Of a stretch of DNA of 64,000 nucleotides, positions 55,325-64,000 are shown in pieces. Each line of letters starts with the position of its first letter. The first letter of the stretch is position 1. Below the pieces are notes generated by a model, which made no database searches, was not told the origin of the DNA, and saw only the letters and a program-made list of their open reading frames with translations. The position numbers were made by a program, and so were the translations under genes. This DNA comes from Medakamo hakoo. Taxonomy: Eukaryota > Chlorophyta > Trebouxiophyceae > Coccomyxaceae. The stretch lies in the NCBI GenBank assembly GCA_026636295.1, contig CP089463.1:1178001-1242000 (forward strand), given 5' to 3'.

Positions 55325-58300
55325 ATGGTGTGGCGGTGGCGTGACAGGCTGACTAGGCCGCTGCCGCAGCCTGCACCCGCCGTGGGCGCGGGCCCAACCG
55401 CGCGCGGCGGCGCTGGCCACCGACGACGACGAGCGCATGCGGTCGTGAGCGGACGACAGAGGAGGCGACCCTGGCGAGTCGATGTTTGCGCCTGGCTAGC
55501 CCTGGCTGTTGCAGTCCTGACAGGCGCGCAAGGTGAGGAAGAGTGGGGGGCGGGCGCGGCGTGGGGCGGCGGACTAGGACATGCATTGGCTCGCTCTCAC
55601 CTGCCCCCATCATCCATCCCACACCAGGCCACCCGACGCCCGCCGACGCCTTGGCCGGCGCCGCCACGCTCGCCACCCAGCTCGCCACCTTCGGCGTCCC
55701 ACCACAACACGACTTGGCCCGCACCACGCCGACCCACTGGCTGGCCGCGGGCATTGCGGGCCTGCAGGCGGGCCGGCAACCCCGGCTGGGCGACGTCGTC
55801 TCCGTCCGCGTCCTGCGCCCGGGCGCGGCCCTGGTCCTGCACCGCGGCGTCGGGCGGTGCTGCAACCCCTGGTGCGAGGCGGGCGGCGGTCACACGCCGC
55901 GCGACGACGGCCGCGTCTGGCGCGGCGGCCCGGACGCGTACGCCCGGTGCGCCGACCCCATCCCCGAAGCGCCCGTCCTGCTGCTGGAGCGGCGGCAGCA
56001 GCGCGGCGGGGCGGGACCGGCCGCCGTCGTCGCGCGCGCATACTTGGCGGGCGCCGGGCTGCGCCTGCCGCACTCGCTGGGCCTGGGCCCGCCGCCGCCC
56101 GGCGGCGGCTCGCCGGCCATCTTTTACGTCGCCGACAACCTGTTGGACGCCGTCCTGGCCGTCGACGTGTCGAGCGGACAGGTCGTCGCCCGCTACGGCG
56201 GCGGCGGCGGCGGCGGCGCGGGCGCCAACGCGTCCTGGTCGCTCGACGCGCTGGCCGCGGGCGCCGACTTCAAGGCGGCGCCCGGCCTGCACCGCGCCTG
56301 GTTCGCGGCCGCGGTCAGGACCGCCGGCTGGGCCGCCCTGGCCGAGCCCACGGCCGCACTCGGCACGGCCGCCGGCGTCGTCTACGTCGCGTCTGGCTAC
56401 CTGGAGGCCCGGGTGCTGGCCTTCAACGCCTCGAGCGGCGCCCTCCTGGGCCACACGACGCGCGGGCCGGCGTTTTCGTTGGGCGACGCGGCGGATGCGG
56501 TGCAGGGCGGGCGCCCAGGCGGCCCGACCGCCGCCGGGCTGACCGTGGGCGGCGTGCTCGCCCTGGCCGCTGCGGCGCGGTCGTGGGACGCCGGCGGCGG
56601 CGAGGGGGGCGGCCTGGCGGCCGCGCTGGAGTCGGCCGCGCGCGCGGCAGGGCCGGCCGCCACCTCCGTGCCCGTCACCGCCCTGGTCGACGCGCTGAGG
56701 GCGTCGCCCGACCCGGCCGTCGCGGCGCTGGCGGACGACCCGGCCCTGGCCGCTGGCGGCGACGCGTGGACGCCCTCGCCCGCGGGCCCCGCCGCGCGCG
56801 CTGCCTGGCCCGAGCCCACACCACCCGCCTGGCCCTGGCAAAACCCGCACAGCCTGGCGGTGGATGAGGGGCGGGGGCGCCTGTTTGTGACGGACCGGGA
56901 GCGGCCCGCGGTCGACGTCCTGGGACTCGGCGCGGGCGGCCGCCTGGCCGGCGTGTGCACCTACGCCCTGGCCGGCCTGGGCGGGACCCGGGCCTTCACC
57001 GTCGTGCGGGCGCCCCGGTCCGGCCGCCTGTTCGCGCAACTCACGGACGCGGACGAACCGGCGCGGGCCGCGGTCGTCGAGCTGGACCCGGCCGTGTGCG
57101 GCCGCGTGCTCGGCGTCTACCCGACGCCGTGCGGGGGGTACCCAATGCACGACCTGGACGTGGAAGAAGGCGGGGAGGGCGGCGGCCTGACCTTCATTGT
57201 GTCGACGCCCCGCCCGGAAGCGTACTGGCTGCCGCCGGCGCCGCCGGCGGCGGCGGCGCGGCGGGGCTGCAGGCGCGCCCGCCTGGCCCGCCTGCAGTGG
57301 GCGGCGCCCGGCGCCGTCCTGCTGGCCGCGCCGCTGGGCTGGGCGGTCGCCGCCGGCGGAGCGGTCGCGGTCGCGGCGGCGGCCTCGACCGCACGACGCC
57401 ACCGCCCTCTCGCAGACGAGGAAGAGGAACGGGACGAGGGGAGGGCGGCGGCGGCGACGGAGCTGGTGCCGTTGATGGCGGACGGCGGCGGCGGCGGCGG
57501 GGCGCGCGCGCCAGCGGCGCCGCCCCCGCATCCACCGCCGCCGCCGCCGCCGCCCGTCCGCGCGACGTCGGCAAAGCTGCCGACGTCGCCCTTTGAAGCT
57601 GCGGCGGCGGCGGACGCGTCGCCCGCGCCCCCACCACCCGGCTCCGTGTGGTTTGTCCGCCACGGCGAGTCGAGCGCCAACGAGCGCGGCGTGCTCGCCG
57701 GCATCATCGACGTCCCGCTGACGCCCTTTGGCCGGGAGCAGGCTGCGCGGGCGGGGCGGGACCTGGCGCGCAAGCTGGGCGGCGGCGGCGTGCCGTCCCT
57801 GGACGCCGTGTACACGTCCCACCTGCGCCGGACGGCCCAGACCGCGGCCGTCGCGCTGGCGGCGGCCGGGTGCAGGCACCCGCCCCCCTTCACGGCCGAC
57901 GCCCGCCTGGCCGAACGATCGTTTGGCCTGTTTGCCGGCCAGCCGATCTTCATGCTGAAACTGGCGCTGGGGCGGGCGACGTACGAGCACCTCATGCACT
58001 CGCCGTCCGACGCGCCGCCGCTGGGCGAGGCCGTGTCCGCCGTCTACGACCGCGTGGCGCGCTTTTACGAGGGCGTGTGCGCGCCCGCGGTCGCGGCGGG
58101 GCGCCACATCCTCGTCGTCGCGCACCAGTACTCGCTCGAGCCCCTGGCCGCGTACCTGGCGGGCGCGCCGCCCTCGGCCTACCGCCCGCTCCACATCCCA
58201 AACGGCGCGGCGCTCTCGCCCGCCGACCTGGCGGCGTTTTTCAGGCAGCACGGGTCGGGCTGGCGTCAGGCCATGCAGCACGGCGGCGACGCGGCCGCCT

Positions 58301-59946
58301 CGGCGGCCGTGTACGTGGCGCCCGTCGTCTTCACGGCTGGCGTCGCCGCCGTCGTGAGCCGGGGCGGTGAGCCGCTGGTCGGCGCCGCCCCCGCCCGCGG
58401 CGCCGCCCTCGCCGCCCTGGCCGTCTCCACCTTCTACACCCTGCTGGAGGTCGACCTGCGGCGGGCGGTGCGGAAGGCGAGGACGCCGCCCCTGGTGGCC
58501 GTGGCCGCCCAGGTGGGCGTGCGGTGTGGCATAGGCCTGGCCGTCCTGGCCCGGGCGCGGGCGGTCATGGGCGACGCGGGCGGGCGGGCGGGCGGCCCAC
58601 CCACCACAGCCGACGCGCCGGCCGCCGCGTTTGCGGCCCTCCAAGCCATCTACTGGCTGACGCCGCCCTCGCTGCGCGCGCCCGCCCTGTCCCTGATGTG
58701 GGGTGGCGGCCTGCACGCCACCGTCGTCGCGACGGCCGGCCTGGCCCTGGCGCTGCCGCTGCTCCAGGCGGCCGTCGTCGGCGCGGGCGCCGTCCCCGGC
58801 CTCGACCGCGCGGCGGCCGGGTCTGCCCTCGCCTCCTTCACGTCCGTCTTCCTGTGCGGCTTTGTGCTGCCAGCCGCGGCCGCACACGGCGCGCGCACGG
58901 CCTCACCCGTCTGGGCCAAGCACCACTCCAAACTGTGGCGGTGGGTGGCCGCGCCCGCGCACTGGGCGCTGGCGGGGGCGGCGTCCCAGCTGGCCACGCC
59001 GCCCAGCCTGGGCCGGGCCCTGGCCGGCGGCGCGCGCGCGGCGGGCGCGGGTTTGCTGTCGCCCGACGCGCGGCACGCACTGGCGTTGCAGGCCACGTGC
59101 ATGCGGGCCGGCGGACTGATCCTGGCCAATGCGGTGGCGGGCCGCGTGGCGGCCGCCGCCACCGCTGCCGCGCTCGGCTGGTGGTCAGCGCGGGCGCGGC
59201 GGGCCGCCGTGCCCGCTGCCCCCGCATCCGAAGCCGCCCACGACCGGGCAGACCGCCTGGACGTCTACATCCTCCTGTCCAGCCCGCATGCCTTCCTGTT
59301 TGCGGCGCTGGCGGCCTCCATCCCGCCCGACCCCGGCAGCGGCGGCCTGCCCGTCGGGCCCTACGCCGCATTTTGGTGCCTGGCGGCCTGGGCCACCGCG
59401 CCGGCGCTGGAACAGGCCGTCGTTGTGGCCAGGTTCCTGAGGGCGGCCATTGCGTCGGCCCACGCCCCACCCGTCCGGGAAGACCACGTGCGCGCGTTGT
59501 GGGAGGCCCTGGTGGGAGACACCGCGCCGGACCGGACCGCGTCCACGCTAGCCGCCCGCCGTGGGTCCATCGCGCCCGCCACCACCGAAAACCTGGCCGG
59601 CTTCGTGCGGCATGTGCGGACGCTGGACGTCCGGGACAGCGGCGGAGGCGGTGGCGGCGCCCGGCCCGACTCCGCGGAAGGGCGCGGGGACGGCGGCCGC
59701 CAGGCGGACCTGGATCGGTACACCGCGCGCGCGCTGCGGGACGCCATCCTGACCGCGTCGGTGGGCGGTGGGGACGCGCCGGGACCCGCCACCCTGACCT
59801 ACGACGACTTTGCGGCCTTCATGCGGCGGGCGGGCGGGCGCATCAATCTGAACCTGGGCGACGGCGGCAGCGGCAGTGGTGCTGGGCCGGGGGGAGGGGG
59901 GCGGGCGGGGCGGAGCGGGCGCGGACGGGGAGGAGGGGGGCCGTGA
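55325..59946 (+). CDS. Beta-propeller + histidine phosphatase + polytopic membrane fusion protein
   Basis: 1508 residues in two exons (55325..55532, 55628..59946; phase 1); exon 2 is one uninterrupted 4.3-kb frame. Exon 1 ends with a signal anchor (WLALAVAVLTGAQ). Region 1 (~70-620) is peptidylglycine/NHL-like, with NPHSLAVDEGRGRLFVTDRE at ~475 and FYVADNLLDAVLAVDVSSGQ. A membrane helix follows at ~630-650, then an acidic and Pro linker. Region 2 (~740-915) is a phosphoglycerate-mutase-type phosphatase: WFVRHGESSANERG, HLRRTAQTAAVAL, RLAERSFGLFAGQ and LVVAHQYSLEPLAAYL, with the catalytic His, Arg, Glu and His all present. Region 3 (~940-1400) is polytopic, about eight to ten hydrophobic segments, family not recognised. 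The C terminus ends with a Gly/Arg-rich tail. I know of no such combination; see findings. Confidence 0.7.
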
Positions 59947-60071
59947 TGGCCGGCCGCTGCCTTCTTCGGGCGCGGCGCGCTGCCTGGCCGTGGCGGTGAC
60001 AGTTGTTGGCGGCGGCACGCCGCCGGTTTGTGTCTTGCAAACAACACAACACGCGCGCGGTTCTCGACGCC

Positions 60072-60090
60072 CCCCCCCCCCCCCCCCCCC
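60072..60090. repeat. C run
   Basis: About twenty consecutive C between the stop of the fusion gene and the convergent deacetylase gene. Confidence 0.9.
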
Positions 60091-60110
60091 ATACGCTCCC
60101 CTCCCCTCCC

Positions 60111-62585
60111 TCACCCTTTCCCCGCGGGCGCCACCGGCGTCGCGGTGCCGCTCCCTCCTGTTCCGCCACCGCGCGGACGCAGGACGCGCGCCGCCTGCGT
60201 GGCCAAACTGTAATCCTGCCACGCCCGGTTGAAGGCGGCCGAGCCGGCGAGCGGGCGCAGGGCCGGCACATACTGCGCGTGCGCCGTGACGGCGGCTTCA
60301 ATGGCGGACGCGGCGTCCTTGGACGGCCGGCCGGGCGGGGCGGCACCCGCGCCCCTGTCAGCTTCGGGGTCGTCCGCCGTCCCGGCGCGGAGCATCGCTT
60401 CCACGACGGCCGCGGCGGACGCGGCGGTCGCGGCCGTGTTGTAGCCGCCTTCCAGGGCGGCGACGACCTTGCCGCCCGCCAGGCTGCACAGGCGCCGGGC
60501 CATGTGCGCGAAACCCGCGGGCGAGACGTCGCAGCCGCCCAGGGGGTCGCCGGCCGCGGCGTCCATGCCGGCCGCGATGATGACCAGGTCCGGGTCGAAG
60601 GCCGCGGCCCAGGGCATGACGACCAGGTCGAAGGCCGCGGCGCAGTCGGCGTCGGTGACGCCGCCGCGCGGCCAGGCCACGTTCAGCAGCGTGCCCTTCG
60701 CGCCGGGGGGGCCTGTTTCGACGGCGTGGCCCGTGCCTGGGTAGAAGCCCGCAGACCTGTCGATGAGGAAAAAGGGGGGGCGGGCGGGCGGGGACGGGTG
60801 TGTGAGAAAGGCCGCGACGGACGGACAAAAAAAAACTAGCCCCCCGCCGCCGCGCGGGTTGTGAGACAGACTCGCCTGTGTAGCGACACGTACGCAAGCG
60901 ACGGCGGCTTGCCCGCGGCCGCGGCTTTGGCGTTGGCGTCGTGGACCAGGTCCTGGCACCCATTGCCGTGGTGCACGTCCCAGTCGACGATCAGGACGCG
61001 GCGCGCGCCCGCCTGGAGGGCGGCGGCGGCGGCGACGGTGACGTTGTTGAAGAAGCAAAAGCCCATGGCCCGGGCGCACGTCGCGTGGTGGCCCGGCGGG
61101 CGGACGGCGGCAAACGCTCGCCTCACCTCGCCCGACAGGACGGCCAGCACGGCTTGCGTCACGCACCCCGCCGCGAGGCGGGCGGCCGTCGCCGTGCCGG
61201 GCGAGTAGTACATGTCCCCCTGCTCCAACGCGCCGTCGGCCAGGGCCGCTTCGTACCCGCAGTCGACGGACTCGATGTGGTCGCGCGAGTGCATGCGGAG
61301 CAGCTCCTCGTCCGTCGCGGCGCGCGGCACCAACGCCGCGCACCGGTCCTTGAGCCCGTTCCTGGCGAGGAGGCCCGCCAGGACGGACAGGCGGGCGGGG
61401 CGTTCCACGTGCGACGTCGGCGGGATGTGGGCCTCCATGGCCGGGTCGGTCACCAGGCCGATGAGCAGGTCGGACGGGGAGGGCGAGGCCGGCCCGGCCG
61501 CGACGAGGTGGGTGGCCGGCGCGGCGCGCGGGCGCGGGATGAGGGCGGCGGAGGCTGCGAGCGTCGGCGTCGACGCGGCGGCAGCCGCGGCGGCCCGCGT
61601 CTTGCCGGCCGGCTTGACGGCCGCGGCGGCGGCGGCGGCGGCGGCGGGGTGGGCCGGCGGCGGTGCGGCGGCCTCAGCTGTTGGCGGCGGCGGCGGTGCG
61701 GCCGCTTCGACCTTGACCGCCGCCGCCGGCTGGGCCGGCTCCCGCCGCCTCACTTCCTCGGCTTCCGACCCGGCGGACGACCCACCACTGCCACCGCCAC
61801 CAGACGCGCTGCTGGCGCCCGACGCGGCGGCCGCCCGCGTGACCCGGCGTGGCACGGCCGCGGCGAGTGCGGGCGGCGCGGTCGCGGGCGGTGGCACGGC
61901 CGTCGGCAAAGGTTTGGGCGGCAAAGGCGGCGTGGCCGTGGACGGCGGAGCAAAGGCGGCGCCAGGCTTGGCTGCCGGGTCGATGTGCAGGCCGGTCATG
62001 GCCCGGTCGAGGACGCGCTCCTCCTCCGCTGCTTCGGTGGCCGTCGAGGTGCTGGTCGTGGTGGCCGCGTCGGCGTCGGCGCCTGCATTGGTTTTGGGGA
62101 GGGGCGTGGGTGGGAGGGTGTGGAGCCTTGATTGTGCGTCGCACCCACACCACCGGCTGCTCCGGCACCTGGAGTCACCGCGCAGTCGGGCGGCACGATC
62201 CCAAAAAGCCCGCGGCCGCGTGCACGGCCGTTTCCCCACACCCATGGCGCGCTTTGCGCCCCTCACCTTTCGCCAGCGCCCGCCGGGACGACCGGGTGGA
62301 CCGCGGCGGCGAGCTGGACAGCTGTCCAACAGGGAGGGATGGTCTCGGCCCCGGCGCCGGCTCAGAATCGGAGGAAGACGTGGTGGGTGCGTGTGCCGGC
62401 GGCTGGTCGCCCGCGTCGGTGCGGCGCGTAGCCGCACCGCCGAGGCCGACGGCGGAGAGCAGGCGGCCCAGCAAGCCGGGAATGGGCACGACTTCATCCA
62501 CGTCGATCGGTTCGGCCGTGGATGGCCGTGTGCCCAGGGACATGGGCGACCCGACGGGCGGGTCGTCGCCGCCGGGCGAGCGCAT
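60111..62585 (-). CDS. Class II histone deacetylase
   Basis: 723 residues in three exons (62585..62267, 62082..60876, 60756..60111). The last intron starts with GC (GCGAGT) rather than GT; splicing there gives YVSLHRSAGFYPGTG, exactly the class II HDAC block. The catalytic domain occupies the C-terminal ~400 residues: HIPPTSHVERPARLSVLAGL, RPPGHHA, MGFCFFNNV, VLIVDWDVHHGNG, AAGMDAAAGDPLGG and ALEGGYN supply zinc ligands, the His-His charge relay and the active-site Tyr. The N-terminal ~320 residues are low complexity (Ser, Ala, Pro) with no recognised domain. It removes acetyl groups from lysines, probably nuclear and/or cytoplasmic as in HDA5/HDA15-like plant enzymes. Divergent to the CCDC47 gene, 134 bp. 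Confidence 0.9.
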
Positions 62586-62719
62586 TGGATGGGTGACGGG
62601 GCGTGGGTTTATTTGGTGTTGAGAAAAGGCAGACTGTGCGCAGACGGCTCAACGCAAGGGGCGGGCCCCGCGCGTGGTGTTTTCCCGCGCCGAAAAACTC
62701 GATCCCACAGCCAGCAGCC

Positions 62720-64000
62720 ATGGCGCGTCCCACACTCCTCCTTGTCCTGGTGGGTACCCTGATCCTTCTGGCCCCTGGCACGCAAGGTGCGTGGATGGTG
62801 GGAGGTTCGGAGGCCGATACACGGAGTGTTGGCGCGCGCGCGCTGCCGCTCTCTCCCACCCCTGTTCGCACCCCGCCGCCGCTCTCAACCCCCACTCCGG
62901 CCTCCAAACCATCCATCCAGCCGCCTGGGGCACGCCGCAAGACGCGCCCACGCCCACGCAGCCGGCCGTCGTCGACACCCCGCCCGCCGCACCGGAGCCG
63001 GTCGCGGCCGCGGCGGCCGCGGCACGCACGCCCGCCGCCGCTTCTTCCACGACCCACAAACCACCCAACGACGGCCGCCTGGAAAAGTTTGGCCTGGCCG
63101 CCGTCGCCCTCTTCCTCGCCAACGTCTGGGCGGGCCGGCGCCGCAACGCGGCCTTGGCGGCCGCCGTCTCCGACGCCATCACGCCCGTCTTGCGCCGTCA
63201 TTTCGCGCACGTCGGCCCGGGCGCGCCGCCGGCGCGGGTGGAGGAGGAGGCTGCTGCCGACGCGGGCGCGGCCGCGCCCGTGCTCGTGAGGCACGGGCCC
63301 GACGCTTTCACCATCCCCGCGTCGGGCCGGCGTGGCTTGGGCATGGCCGCCCTCACCATCAAGACCCGGCCCCGCCACGACATGCTGGGCCTGGCCCTGG
63401 CGCTCCTCGACCCGTCGGCGTCCAGAGACACGCTGGAAGTCGTGGCATCCCTGCCTGCGGGCTTGCACCCGGCCGTCCTGGTCGCCGGCCGCCCGGCCGC
63501 GCTGCGCGCGGCGGCCGGGCCCATCGCCGACGGCGGCTCGGCCGACGTCGCCCACCTCACGTGCCCCGTGTCCACAGCGCACGCGCGGTCGGGCGGCGGC
63601 GGGCGCTGGCCGCCCGGCATCGTGGGCGCTGCCGACCAGCCGGCCGCCTGGCTCCAGGTCGTGGGCGGCGGCCCGCTGGGCGACGCCCTGTCCACGGACG
63701 CGGCGGCCGCGCACGCGCTCATCTCCTTCAAAGCATCCACCGACGGGTGGGGCGGGTCGGCCCGGGCGCTGTCCGCGACGATCGCCCTGCCGCCCAACGC
63801 CGGCGCGGCGTCGCCGCGCGCCGACCTGTCGCACGTCGCCGCCCTGGTCGACGCCGTGCTGGCCACGGCCGACGCGCTGGCCGCCTACCGGCCGGGCCCG
63901 GACGCCGTGGCCAAAGCCGCCAAGGTCCGGGCGGAAGCGGAAGCCCGGGTGGACCGGGCGAAGCGCCGGGCCGCGACGGCCGAGGACGCGGCGGCGGAGC
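62720..64000 (+). CDS. CCDC47/DUF1682 homologue (ER PAT complex), 3' end outside window
   Basis: Partial; exon 1 62720..62786, exon 2 62921 to the right edge with no stop (about 380 residues seen). Exon 1 is a signal peptide (MARPTLLLVLVGTLILLAPG). A Pro/Ala lumenal stretch is followed by a membrane helix (FGLAAVALFLANVWAGRRRN), then the cytosolic DUF1682 domain: RHGPDAFTIPASGRRGLGM, LTIKTRPRHDMLGLALALLD and VAALVDAVLATADALAAYR. The visible end (KAAKVRAEAEARVDRAKRRA) starts the Lys/Arg/Glu-rich tail that in CCDC47 reaches toward the ribosome exit. CCDC47 pairs with Asterix in the PAT complex, helping insert multi-span membrane proteins in the ER. Identification rests on domain order and motif spacing. 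Confidence 0.75.

Noticed and set aside
55597-58887. 1096-codon minus-strand frame
   Set aside because: Antisense of the propeller-phosphatase gene; no domain motifs.

Overview
The window looks like nuclear DNA of a compact, very GC-rich green alga (Viridiplantae). The evidence is the combination of a green-type Rubisco activase, cytochrome c6 with a plastid and thylakoid presequence, plastid-type EF-G and DnaJ with transit peptides, a plant-type homoserine kinase and threonine synthase, a VTC1-like protein, sphingolipid Δ4-desaturase, protein-only RNase P (PRORP), a gamma-tubulin complex protein, an F-box protein and a histone deacetylase. Most genes carry one to three short GT-AG introns and genes are packed closely. 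That low intron load argues against a typical Chlorella and fits a picoplanktonic or prasinophyte-like genome, but the species cannot be settled from the sequence. Exon models below were built by hand, by matching splice-site phase to conserved protein motifs; none has transcript support.

Layout. 1-14.5 kb: an Ala-rich coiled-coil gene (running off the left edge), an OMA1-like protease, a plastid PDZ-like protein, an NTF2/SnoaL-like protein, mitochondrial ribosomal protein L28, an ABC-F ATPase, TRM112, PTRHD1, a tiny 68-residue gene and a leucine-rich-repeat protein. 14.5-22 kb: Rubisco activase, a CTR copper transporter, then threonine synthase and homoserine kinase head to head. 22-34 kb: a run of plus-strand genes led by a remarkable GT2 glucan synthase fused to a GH9 cellulase-like domain, then THUMPD1-like, sphingolipid Δ4-desaturase, an unknown protein and ketopantoate hydroxymethyltransferase. 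33.7-42.2 kb: AHA1, plastid EF-G, plastid DnaJ, a small AHA1_N-like protein and VTC1. 42.5-55 kb: a secreted three-domain Kazal protein, PRORP, F-box, gamma-tubulin complex component, DJ-1/PfpI, an unknown plastid protein and cytochrome c6. 55-64 kb: a 1508-residue fusion of beta-propeller, histidine phosphatase and polytopic membrane region, then a class II histone deacetylase and a CCDC47 homologue (running off the right edge).

How the genes relate. Strands alternate strongly: more than a dozen neighbouring pairs are divergent, many with only about 110-450 bp between start codons, so shared bidirectional promoters are probably the rule. The pair with clear joint biochemistry is homoserine kinase/threonine synthase, consecutive enzymes of threonine synthesis. 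Plastid translation and folding (EF-G and DnaJ) form another divergent pair. The most unusual items are the GT2-GH9 fusion, whose GH9 part has lost the residues expected for catalysis, and the propeller-phosphatase-membrane fusion. No tRNA, rRNA, CRISPR array, transposon or virus-derived element was recognised. Repeats are simple microsatellites, C/G runs and a few short tandem duplications.
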